From Anaerolinea sp. (GTDB taxonomy: Bacteria; Chloroflexota; Anaerolineae; Aggregatilineales; UBA2796): a stretch of DNA of 64,000 bases. Location: NCBI GenBank assembly GCA_014879835.1, contig JACSRJ010000159.1, positions 1 to 64,000 of the forward strand, in the 5' to 3' direction. Positions 1-8,016 of the stretch are shown piece after piece. Each line of letters opens with the position of its first letter. The first letter of the stretch is position 1. A model generated the notes under the pieces. The model made no database searches, was not told the origin of the DNA, and was given only the letters and a program-made list of their open reading frames with translations. Position numbers and translations under genes: made by a program.

Positions 1-704
1 CATGGCGCGACCGCGAACAGGTCATGGATACCCTTGAGGCGATCACCGGCAACCGGGTGAACTATTCGGCCAATGTTCTGGGCGGGGTTAAGGTCGATAT
101 TGATCCGAGCCGGGCGGAGGCACTACAGCGGATGCTCACCGCTGTTGAAGCCCGCACCCATCACTATCTGGAGGTGGTCAACACCGACGCTTCATTTCTG
201 CGGCGCACCCGAGGCATCGGGGTGATGAGCATGGCCCAAGCCCTTGAAGCCGGGGTGGTGGGCCCCACTGCCCGCGCCTCCGGGTTAAGTTGGGATGTGC
301 GCCTTAATGCCCCCTATGCCGCTTATGAGCGTTATCCCTTGACCGTGATTACCGAAACCAACGGCGATCTGGAAGCGCGTTTTGTGGTGCGGGTGCGCGA
401 ACTTTTGGCAAGCTGCACCTTGATCCGGGCAATTCTGGACGATCTGCCCGCGGGCGATCTCACGGCCCGAATGCCCCGGCGCATCCCCGCAGGCGAGGCG
501 ATCAGTCGCATTGAAGCGCCTCGAGGTGAACTGTTCTACTTTGTGCGCAGTGTGGGCAGCGACAGCCCAGATCGGGTTAAAGTGCGCACCCCAACGATGT
601 GCAACCTGACCAGCGCGGTTGCCCTTGCAGTGGGACATCAGTTGGCCGATGTGCCCATGATCCTTGCAGGGGTTGACCCCTGCTTCTCTTGTAATGATCG
701 GTGA
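1..704 (+). CDS. Group 4 [NiFe]-hydrogenase / complex I NuoD-like large subunit, 5' end outside window
   Basis: The frame is already open at base 3, so the gene begins upstream. Visible residues follow the hydrogenase large subunit/NuoD family: EAITGNRVNYS, then GPTARASGLSWDVR, PYAAYE, and EAPRGELFYF. The protein ends in DPCFSCNDR. That C-terminal DPCxxC is the second metal-binding motif of [NiFe] hydrogenases and is absent from true NuoD, so a group 4 (Ech/Hyc/Coo-like) enzyme is favoured. The sequence stops at the Arg that follows the motif, so no C-terminal tail remains for a maturation protease. The first CxxC motif lies outside the window and cannot be checked. It is followed at short distance by flavodoxin, NuoH-like and ferredoxin genes on the same strand, as expected for a membrane proton-pumping module. 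Confidence 0.85.
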   Translation, partial: WRDREQVMDTLEAITGNRVNYSANVLGGVKVDIDPSRAEALQRMLTAVEARTHHYLEVVNTDASFLRRTRGIGVMSMAQALEAGVVGPTARASGLSWDVRLNAPYAAYERYPLTVITETNGDLEARFVVRVRELLASCTLIRAILDDLPAGDLTARMPRRIPAGEAISRIEAPRGELFYFVRSVGSDSPDRVKVRTPTMCNLTSAVALAVGHQLADVPMILAGVDPCFSCNDR

Positions 705-761
705 AATCGGTAACGGCTCCCCCTCATTGGGGGCAGCAAAACGGGTGTGAGGGTAACAGCC

Positions 762-1310
762 ATGACCACAACGATGACACGCCCCAAGGTGTTGGTGACT
801 TATGCCACGTGGCTCGGCTCCACGACAGAGATCGCCCTCACCATTGGGGATATGCTGCGCGCTGGCGGACACGAAGTCGAAGTGACCGCCATCCCTGAAG
901 TGAAGTTTGTAGGGCCTTTCAAAACCGTGATTGTGGGCGGGCCGATCCGAGTGGGAGAGTGGTCGCCCGATGTGGTCAATTTTTTGGAGGCCAATCGCCA
1001 CCTGCTGCGTGACCGTCGTCTGGCCCTTTTTGTGACGTGCCTGACCATGCGAATGGATACCCCAGAAAGCCGGCATATCGTGCGTGGGTACATTCAACCG
1101 GTACTGGAGTCCTTTCCTGACCTTAGACCTTTTGATGTTGGGCTGTTTGCAGGCGCTTTTGATGTTCACCGGGTTCCCGGCCGGGAACAAGTGAAGCTAT
1201 GGAGCAAACCGCACCTTCAGGGAGACTTCCGCGATTGGACGGCGATCCGCGAATGGGCCATCGGGGTGAGCACTTACCTCGCCTCACTCGAAATGCCGCA
1301 CAAAGCCTGA
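762..1310 (+). CDS. Flavodoxin-domain protein (HemG-like)
   Basis: This is a single flavodoxin-like domain of 182 residues. The FMN phosphate loop is near the start (TYATWLGSTTEIA), followed by VIVGGPIRVGEWSPD and LALFVTCL, which match the menaquinone-dependent protoporphyrinogen oxidase-like flavodoxins. No membrane segment is seen, so it is probably a cytoplasmic electron carrier or FMN-dependent partner. I chose the ATG at 762 because GTGAGGG lies just before it; a GTG at 747 would add five residues. It lies between a hydrogenase-like large subunit gene and a NuoH-like gene with short gaps, which suggests a role in the same electron-transfer complex. A true heme-synthesis role is possible but no other heme gene is nearby. 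Confidence 0.85.
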   Translation: MTTTMTRPKVLVTYATWLGSTTEIALTIGDMLRAGGHEVEVTAIPEVKFVGPFKTVIVGGPIRVGEWSPDVVNFLEANRHLLRDRRLALFVTCLTMRMDTPESRHIVRGYIQPVLESFPDLRPFDVGLFAGAFDVHRVPGREQVKLWSKPHLQGDFRDWTAIREWAIGVSTYLASLEMPHKA

Positions 1311-1322
1311 GGAGAACCCACC

Positions 1323-2237
1323 ATGCAGCTTCTGCGCGAACTGCTGATTCTGATCGTTTTTCCCGGTGGTTTGGGGCTGATCCTCGGTGGGCTTGCCTAT
1401 GAATGGGCAGGACGCAAACTGACGGCGCGCCTGCAAAATCGCTACGGCCCCCGCCTCATTCAGCCCCTTGCCGACCTGATCAAACTGTTGGGCAAGGTCG
1501 AGATCGTGCCTGTCGGGGTGAATCCGCTTCTTTTTCATGGGCTGCCGTTGGTGGCACTGGCAGGGGCGCTCACCGCGGGCCTGTATGTGCCACTGGCGGG
1601 TTTGTCCCCCGCTTACGGTTTCCCCGGCGATCTTATCGTGACCGTCTATCTGCTCAGTTTGCTCACCCTTTGCACAGGGCTGGCGGGGCTGATCACCATT
1701 GGGCAGTTCTCGCGGGTGGGCGCAGCGCGGGCGCTCACCCAGTTGTTCGCTTATGAAGCGCCCCTGCTGCTGGCCCTTCTGGGCCCCGCGCTGGCAGCGG
1801 GCACATGGCAGATCGGGGCGATCAATCAGTCCGCCGCCGGGACGCTGTTTATGGTGGCCCAACCCGTAGGTTTTGTGGTGGCTCTGATCGGTTTGATGGG
1901 TAAGATCGAACTGCCACCCTTTGACGCCCCCGAAGCGGAGACCGAGATTGTGGCGGGGGCGCTCACCGAGTACAGCGGGCGTGGTCTGGCCTTTTTCCGC
2001 CTGTGCCGCAGCGTGGAACTGCTGATCGGACTGACCTTGATCAGTGCTTTCTTTTTAGGTGGGGTGCAGGAGCCGATCTCATTTCTGATTAAAACGCTGG
2101 CACTGCTTACCCTGACCGTGGGACTGCGGGTATTGATCACCCGCCTTCGCATCGATCAGACTGTGCTGTTATGGTGGCGCTGGGGAGCGCTGCTGATGCT
2201 CTTGCAGATCCTCTGGATCATGGTGACGAAGGGATGA
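1323..2237 (+). CDS. Complex I subunit 1 (NuoH)-like membrane subunit of hydrogenase module
   Basis: This 304-residue polytopic protein has about eight hydrophobic segments. Family signatures of NuoH/HyfC/EchB are clear: ARLQNRYGPRLIQPLAD near residue 35, the ALTQLFAYEAPLLLAL segment, and LPPFDAPEAETEIVAG followed by TEYSG. The acidic residues of that loop, which in complex I lie near the quinone site and the start of the proton path, are kept. A strong GGAGAACCACC ribosome-binding site precedes the ATG. In the family this subunit anchors the peripheral arm to the membrane. Together with its neighbours it points to an energy-converting hydrogenase or related complex rather than full complex I, but subunits outside the window could change that view. 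Confidence 0.9.
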   Translation: MQLLRELLILIVFPGGLGLILGGLAYEWAGRKLTARLQNRYGPRLIQPLADLIKLLGKVEIVPVGVNPLLFHGLPLVALAGALTAGLYVPLAGLSPAYGFPGDLIVTVYLLSLLTLCTGLAGLITIGQFSRVGAARALTQLFAYEAPLLLALLGPALAAGTWQIGAINQSAAGTLFMVAQPVGFVVALIGLMGKIELPPFDAPEAETEIVAGALTEYSGRGLAFFRLCRSVELLIGLTLISAFFLGGVQEPISFLIKTLALLTLTVGLRVLITRLRIDQTVLLWWRWGALLMLLQILWIMVTKG

Positions 2238-2244
2238 AAATCAG

Positions 2245-2619
2245 ATGCGCTTGATGACCATGCTCAGTGATGTGATTCGGGCCGTTTTTCAGCGAAGCGC
2301 CACACGTCTGTACCCGGTACAGGGTACAATCATCCCGGAACGGTCACGGGGACGCCTCGAATGGCATCCTCAGGACTGCACCGGATGCGCCTTGTGCGTG
2401 AAAGACTGCCCCGCCAACGCCCTTGAGTTGATTGTGATCGATAAGTCTCAAAAGCGCTTCCTGATGCGTTATCACGCGGATCGCTGCACCTACTGCGGCC
2501 AGTGTGTGGAGAGCTGTCGTTTTAAGTGTTTGGAGATGTGCGGCGGGGACTGGGAACTCGCCACCAGCGACAAGGCTGATCTGGAAATCACTTATGGGGA
2601 GCCTGAACAGAAGGCGTGA
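2245..2619 (+). CDS. 2x[4Fe-4S] ferredoxin subunit (NuoI/HyfH-like)
   Basis: This 124-residue protein has two classical tetranuclear cluster motifs, CTGCALCVKDCP and CTYCGQCVESC, like NuoI and the EchF/HycF polyferredoxin subunits. It starts eight bases after the NuoH-like gene and is the last gene of this rightward operon, since a strong hairpin overlaps its stop codon. The short basic N-terminus has no export signal. Its expected role is to carry electrons between the peripheral small subunit (not in view) and a soluble ferredoxin or flavodoxin. Only two clusters are present, so it is a compact version. Confidence 0.88.
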   Translation: MRLMTMLSDVIRAVFQRSATRLYPVQGTIIPERSRGRLEWHPQDCTGCALCVKDCPANALELIVIDKSQKRFLMRYHADRCTYCGQCVESCRFKCLEMCGGDWELATSDKADLEITYGEPEQKA

Positions 2620-2643
2620 GGGTGTACTGATGACCCTCACGCC
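2613..2643. terminator. Hairpin between convergent genes
   Basis: An uninterrupted 11-base-pair stem (GGCGTGAGGGT at 2613-2623 with ACCCTCACGCC at 2633-2643) encloses a 9-base loop. It overlaps the stop codon of the ferredoxin gene and lies just before the end of the opposing histidine kinase gene, so it can serve transcripts from both sides. No strong U-run follows. Confidence 0.6.
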
Positions 2644-2650
2644 CTGCCTG

Positions 2651-4438
2651 TTACCTTGTGAGTAGGTGGCGCAGCGCTGTAGCCAAAGGCAGCCACAACC
2701 CAAAGACGCTGCCTTTGCCCGGCTCACTTTCAACCCCGACAGCCCCCCCATGCCGTTCCACCACAGTCTTCACGAGACTTAAGCCCAAACCCGTGCCGCT
2801 GATATTTTCAGTACCCGGTTCATGGGCCCGGTAAAAACTCTGAAACAGACGCGCCTGACGCTCTTTGCTAATGCCGTAACCGTTGTCCTCAACCTCAAAG
2901 ATCAAGCGCTTATCCTGAGGATACAGGCGCACTTCGATCTTACCGCCGTCAGGGGTGTACTTGATGGCATTACCCACCAAGTTGGTCACCGCCTGCCGAA
3001 GTTGGGTGGCGCTTCCCAAAACCCGGAGCGAAACTGCCGGGTTGGCGAAAGTCAGGGTTTGTTTTTTGAGTTCAGCGCTGCCAAACTGCCCGGTGACCAC
3101 ATCTTCCACCAAATGGGTCATATCGACTTGGGTCCACGATGCGCCCCTTTCGCTCTCGATCCGTTCCAGTGTGAGCAGGTCTTCGAGCAGGGACTTCATG
3201 GTTGTCAGCGAGCGATTGACATATTCAATGTAGCTGCGATGCTCCTCGGTCAAAAGGGTTTCAAGGGACATGGTGAGCAAATGGAAGTAGCCGACCACAT
3301 TACTGAGGGGGTTGCGCAGATCGTGTGAGGCCATCTTGATCATCTCCGTCTTGATCGCCTCCAGTTCGCGCACATCGGCATATAAACGCACCTGTCGTAA
3401 AGACGACGCGATCAGGCTGGAAAGCGCTTCTGCAAGCTGCACCTCATCGTAATTGAAGGTGCGCTCAAAACGGCCTTCGCCTGCAATAAAGATGCCCAGA
3501 ACCTCACCGATGATGTTTTGGGCGCTGCCCATCACCACCAGCGGGGCGATCATCACCGATTGATAGTTGCAGGTGGTCATGAAATCATACAACCCCCGCG
3601 AAATGCGTTTATCACTCAGGGCGATGCTCACTGGGCGTTGATTGTTGACCGCTGCCTGAAATTCTGGGATGACATCACTTTCAATGATCATGCCTACCGG
3701 CGGAAGGTTGTCTGGGGCGTTGCGGGCTGTGGGCAGGCGGTAAGTGGCCGTGACGACGGCCTGCTGCACATGAGCACGCAAATCAGCGATGATCGCACTG
3801 GAAACCCGCAGCACCGTCGTGATCGATTGCGTGGCATTGGCCAGCGCCATCTCTCGATCTAGACTGGAACTGATCAGGCGGCTTGCCGCGTACAGGGAGG
3901 CGGTTTCGTCTGCCCGCGATTCCGCCTCCTGATACAGACGCGCATGGTCAAGGGCAATCGAGGCCCGTGCGGCGAGGCGTTTGATAAATTCGATGTTGTT
4001 CTGATTGAGGCTGTCTGTGGCCAAACTCTGGATCATCAAGACCCCAAGCAGCGCCCCTCGAATTTCCAGCGGTACAGCGATCTCGGCACATACATCGGGG
4101 ATGATTTCGATATAGTCGGGATCGGACTTAACATCCTCCACGACCTGAATATGACGGGTACGGGCTGCCCGTCCCGAAATGCCTGTGTTAAACGACATCG
4201 GATTCTCAGTGGCATATTTGACGCTGCCACGAGGAAATCCGAGAGCGACCTGTGGCATAAGATTGGCACTATCCGGGGTGAGGGTAAGGTACATTCCGGC
4301 AACTGCGCCAGTGCGACGCAGGGCCCAGTCAATGGTCAGCACCAGAACCCGATCAAAATTGAGGGTTGCCCCCAATTCTTTATCAATCTGCTGAAACATG
4401 GTCAATTCGTCAATCTTTTGGTGCAAATTATCGGACAT
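2651..4438 (-). CDS. GAF-domain sensor histidine kinase
   Basis: This 595-residue cytoplasmic kinase has no predicted membrane segment. Two GAF-like sensor modules occupy roughly residues 15-160 and 185-355. They are followed by a HisKA dimerisation domain with the phospho-acceptor His in MASHDLRNPLSNVVGY (about residue 374) and a HATPase domain with N-box VGNAIKYTPDGG, G1 box DNGYGIS and G2 box SGTGLGLSLVK. All kinase boxes look intact. I chose the ATG at 4438, which has AGGAACAG in front; a TTG at 4453 is possible. No response regulator gene is adjacent, so its partner is unknown. The ligand of the GAF domains cannot be told from sequence. Confidence 0.9.
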   Translation of the reverse strand: MSDNLHQKIDELTMFQQIDKELGATLNFDRVLVLTIDWALRRTGAVAGMYLTLTPDSANLMPQVALGFPRGSVKYATENPMSFNTGISGRAARTRHIQVVEDVKSDPDYIEIIPDVCAEIAVPLEIRGALLGVLMIQSLATDSLNQNNIEFIKRLAARASIALDHARLYQEAESRADETASLYAASRLISSSLDREMALANATQSITTVLRVSSAIIADLRAHVQQAVVTATYRLPTARNAPDNLPPVGMIIESDVIPEFQAAVNNQRPVSIALSDKRISRGLYDFMTTCNYQSVMIAPLVVMGSAQNIIGEVLGIFIAGEGRFERTFNYDEVQLAEALSSLIASSLRQVRLYADVRELEAIKTEMIKMASHDLRNPLSNVVGYFHLLTMSLETLLTEEHRSYIEYVNRSLTTMKSLLEDLLTLERIESERGASWTQVDMTHLVEDVVTGQFGSAELKKQTLTFANPAVSLRVLGSATQLRQAVTNLVGNAIKYTPDGGKIEVRLYPQDKRLIFEVEDNGYGISKERQARLFQSFYRAHEPGTENISGTGLGLSLVKTVVERHGGAVGVESEPGKGSVFGLWLPLATALRHLLTR

Positions 4439-4477
4439 GACTGTTCCTATCAATAAACCGGAGGTACCTTTAGTCGT

Positions 4478-5362
4478 TCACGGGCGATTGATGCCTAAAA
4501 ATCTCAAAAGAGACTGGTCACGCAAAGGGCTGGGGATCGTCATCAGGCTTGTATGCGCCGCTTCTGGGATGGTGACTACCTGTGCCTGAGGCATCTGGGC
4601 ACGCATCAAAGCGATGGCCTCATCAGGCAGTGCAGGATCTGCCGCGCCAATCACTCCCATTCCCGCCCGAAGGATCAGCACGGGGCAGGCGATATGAGGA
4701 TACAGGTCTGGCAGGGAAGCCCACACCGCCATATTTTCTGGGGTGCGTTCTGCATCGAGCACATACCGGCCCACGCTGCGGATATAAGAGCCGTCAGGTT
4801 CACGGTAAAGGTTGCTGCGCACAAGCTGCTCTAGGGACTCCGTCCACGGCTGATAGAGCGGCGACTGCTGAAACCGATCAAGGTAGGCTTCCACTGAGGG
4901 ATAACGATACTGAAGGCTGTTGTAGTAGGCGTTTAGGGCCATGGTGGCAAGGGAATCCGGGGGCGCCCCCCCATCAAACAGGATCAGCCCGGTCACCCGG
5001 TCAGGGTATTGAGCGGCGATTAGGACGCTCAGCATTGCCCCAAAGGAGTGCCCCGCGATCACAAACTTTTCCACCCGAAGCGCGTCCATGAGTGCGATCA
5101 TCTCACGCACATGGAGGGTAGGCCCATAATCACCCGCCGGAGCATCACTTTTGCCCCGACCCCGCAGATCAGGAGCGATCAGCCGACGATGCGGTGAGAT
5201 AAGTTCACCCAAGGTGAGAGCCAATAGGCTGTTTGCGGTGATACTGTGCAGGAATAAGATCGGGGGGGATGCCCCCTCCCAATCACGCACATGAATCAGG
5301 GTGCGTAAAGCCAGCACCCGATAGGTGTGGTGGTGGAGCATGGCATAAAAACGCTCCCTCAT
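4478..5362 (-). CDS. Alpha/beta hydrolase
   Basis: This 294-residue alpha/beta hydrolase shows the usual order of motifs: an oxyanion-loop region LFLHSITANS near residue 38, DLRGRGKSDAP, the nucleophile elbow GHSFGAM (Ser near residue 107) and the catalytic His in EAAHTSLM near the C-terminus. It resembles esterases and C-C bond hydrolases of the MhpC/RsbQ type. There is no signal peptide, so it is probably cytoplasmic. Substrate cannot be predicted. It stands alone between a histidine kinase gene and a hairpin that closes the upstream transport ATPase gene. Confidence 0.85.
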   Translation of the reverse strand: MRERFYAMLHHHTYRVLALRTLIHVRDWEGASPPILFLHSITANSLLALTLGELISPHRRLIAPDLRGRGKSDAPAGDYGPTLHVREMIALMDALRVEKFVIAGHSFGAMLSVLIAAQYPDRVTGLILFDGGAPPDSLATMALNAYYNSLQYRYPSVEAYLDRFQQSPLYQPWTESLEQLVRSNLYREPDGSYIRSVGRYVLDAERTPENMAVWASLPDLYPHIACPVLILRAGMGVIGAADPALPDEAIALMRAQMPQAQVVTIPEAAHTSLMTIPSPLRDQSLLRFLGINRP

Positions 5363-5394
5363 CGTTTATCACTATTTTAACGCCTTAAGCCAAA

Positions 5395-5426
5395 CCGGGA
5401 CGGTTCAGAAATTGAAACCGCCCCGG
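5395..5426 (-). terminator. Hairpin terminator candidate after the ABC ATPase gene
   Basis: CCGGGACGGTTCA pairs with TGAAACCGCCCCGG, with one mismatch and one bulged base, giving a stem of about 12 pairs around a short AT-rich loop. It lies about 50 bases beyond the stop codon of the leftward ATPase gene and is followed by TTT on that strand. Confidence 0.45.
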
Positions 5427-5476
5427 CAGTTTTAGAAAGCAGCGAAGATATTCAGTTGAAAAGACCGCGCTGAGTC

Positions 5477-6583
<1,107 letters not shown>

Positions 6584-6661
6584 GTATCCTCCAATTGAAA
6601 AACTATTTGCCTAGAAGGGATTTTCCCCCTCAAACAGCAGGAATCACTTCAATATAGGCAC

Positions 6662-6690
6662 ATTATGTCATCTTTTGGTGAATTGCACAA
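6662..6690 (-). promoter_or_regulatory. Promoter candidate for the ABC ATPase gene
   Basis: On the minus strand TTGTGC and CATAAT are separated by exactly 17 bases, matching a sigma-70 type promoter at three of six and five of six positions. It lies about 80 bases before the start codon of the ATPase gene. Confidence 0.45.
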
Positions 6691-7015
6691 CCAAGTCATG
6701 ACAAATCACATGCATTTTCGTGCAAAATGGCAAGGTCATATGATTCGTTAAAATATCACAAAGGTTAACGATATTTTAAGTTATTTTGAAAATTTGAAAA
6801 TTTCCTGATGGGGACGAATATCCGTTGATACCCAGAATCACCTCACTTCAGCCGGCGAAGCATTGTCATAGGTTTACACATAGAACCACAAAAATATGTG
6901 TCAAGGGATGAGGTATGCGGCGAAGTATGGGGGGGAAAGTTCGGTGCAGTTTGCACAAGCGGGTTACAAGGGCTATCCGTATGAGGCGCTTGCCCTACGC
7001 CCGTGTTGTTTTTTC

Positions 7016-7044
7016 TTGTGTCAGGGGCAGCACCGCGCTATAGT
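7016..7044 (+). promoter_or_regulatory. Promoter candidate for the M23 peptidase gene
   Basis: TTGTGT and TATAGT are separated by 17 bases and would give a leader of about 70 bases before the ATG at 7119. Confidence 0.4.
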
Positions 7045-7118
7045 TGGCACTCGCATTGTCTTGGGAAAGAATCCAAGGGATGTTGGCATCGTTGGGTTGA
7101 GTATGGTATTTAGGTGAG

Positions 7119-8000
7119 ATGCGGCGAAAACTCGGTATTCTATTGATTGCAGGAGCACTGATAACGGTGACCCTGCTGGGTGCGGCGCGGATCAGTGCGC
7201 AGCCCCAGATTTTGCTCTCCTTTGATTATGAGTACATCCGTCAGGGTATGGCCGGGGTGGTCAACCTGAGTGGTGCAGATGTCCTCGGTGGGGTCATTGA
7301 GACCCTTGATCGCACCTATCCTTTTTTTCCGGTCACCAACGGCTTCGCTTCGCTGGTCTCGGTGCCCCTCAACCAGAAAATCAAAAAGGACTACCCTCTG
7401 TCCGTGACTGTCTACCTCAAAGATGGCAGCTCAGTTAAATCAGAGGGGGTGCTGCGGGTGGAAAGTGGTGAATACATCCGCGAGTCTAACTTTGTGATTC
7501 CCAAAGATCGGATGTACCTGCTTGATCCCGAAATTCAGCAAAACGAGGACTTACGGCTAACTTCGATCTATAGCGTTGTCACCCCGACGCGCTTTTGGGA
7601 AGGGCGCTTTGCAACCCCGGTCAATGCGGCCACCACCTCACCTTTTGGCAGCGTGCGCAGTTATAACGACGGTTCGACCCGGCGGCACACTGGCGTGGAT
7701 TTTCGGGTGACCACCGGCATACCGATCAGCGCAGCTGCAACCGGCCGGGTCGTTTTTGCGCGCGGTTTGGATATTCACGGCTATAACGTGATCATTGATC
7801 ATGGGTGGGGGGTATTCACCAATTACTCGCACCTCTCCCAGATTTTTGTGGTTCCCGGTCAGGTAGTTTTACAGGGTGAGATCATCGGATTGACTGGCAA
7901 TACGGGGCGCAGCACAGGGCCACACCTGCATTTTGAGGTGGCTGTTAATGGTAATTGGGTCAGCCCCATTGAGTTCCTTAAACTCAAGATGCCCACCTAA
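7119..8000 (+). CDS. Secreted M23 (LytM-type) metallopeptidase
   Basis: This 293-residue protein starts with a signal peptide or membrane anchor (RRKLGILLIAGALITVTLLG, cleavage plausible after ISA). Residues 30-150 form an exported region with no family I recognise. The C-terminal third is an M23 domain with zinc and catalytic motifs present: HTGVDF (His and Asp ligands), YSHLSQ and the closing HLHFEV. It also has GLTGNTGRSTGPH, typical of LytM/NlpD. All metal ligands are kept, so it should be an active peptidoglycan endopeptidase outside the cytoplasmic membrane. AGGTGAG precedes the ATG. It stands alone between divergent and convergent neighbours. Confidence 0.9.
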   Translation: MRRKLGILLIAGALITVTLLGAARISAQPQILLSFDYEYIRQGMAGVVNLSGADVLGGVIETLDRTYPFFPVTNGFASLVSVPLNQKIKKDYPLSVTVYLKDGSSVKSEGVLRVESGEYIRESNFVIPKDRMYLLDPEIQQNEDLRLTSIYSVVTPTRFWEGRFATPVNAATTSPFGSVRSYNDGSTRRHTGVDFRVTTGIPISAAATGRVVFARGLDIHGYNVIIDHGWGVFTNYSHLSQIFVVPGQVVLQGEIIGLTGNTGRSTGPHLHFEVAVNGNWVSPIEFLKLKMPT

Positions 8001-8016
8001 AGGTCTATACCCGCCT

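Larger units (their letters stand above)
6584..7118. other. Divergent intergenic region, AT-rich
   Basis: These 535 bases separate the leftward ABC ATPase gene from the rightward M23 peptidase gene. The stretch 6690-6800 is distinctly AT-rich. It holds a leftward and a rightward promoter candidate (listed separately) and an interrupted inverted repeat TTGCAC (6684-6689) ... GTGCAA (6720-6725) upstream of the ATPase promoter that could be an operator. A 73-codon open frame at 6896-7117 lacks a convincing start site and family resemblance, and I do not call it a gene. Confidence 0.5.

Noticed and set aside
285-1190. Long open frame of 301 codons on the minus strand
   Set aside because: It lies opposite the hydrogenase-like and flavodoxin genes, whose family motifs are clear; it has no recognisable motif.
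2822-4456. Several rightward open frames opposite the histidine kinase gene
   Set aside because: They mirror the kinase coding sequence and show no protein family resemblance.
6896-7117. 73-codon frame upstream of the M23 gene
   Set aside because: No convincing ribosome-binding site and no family resemblance; it crosses the promoter candidate for the next gene.
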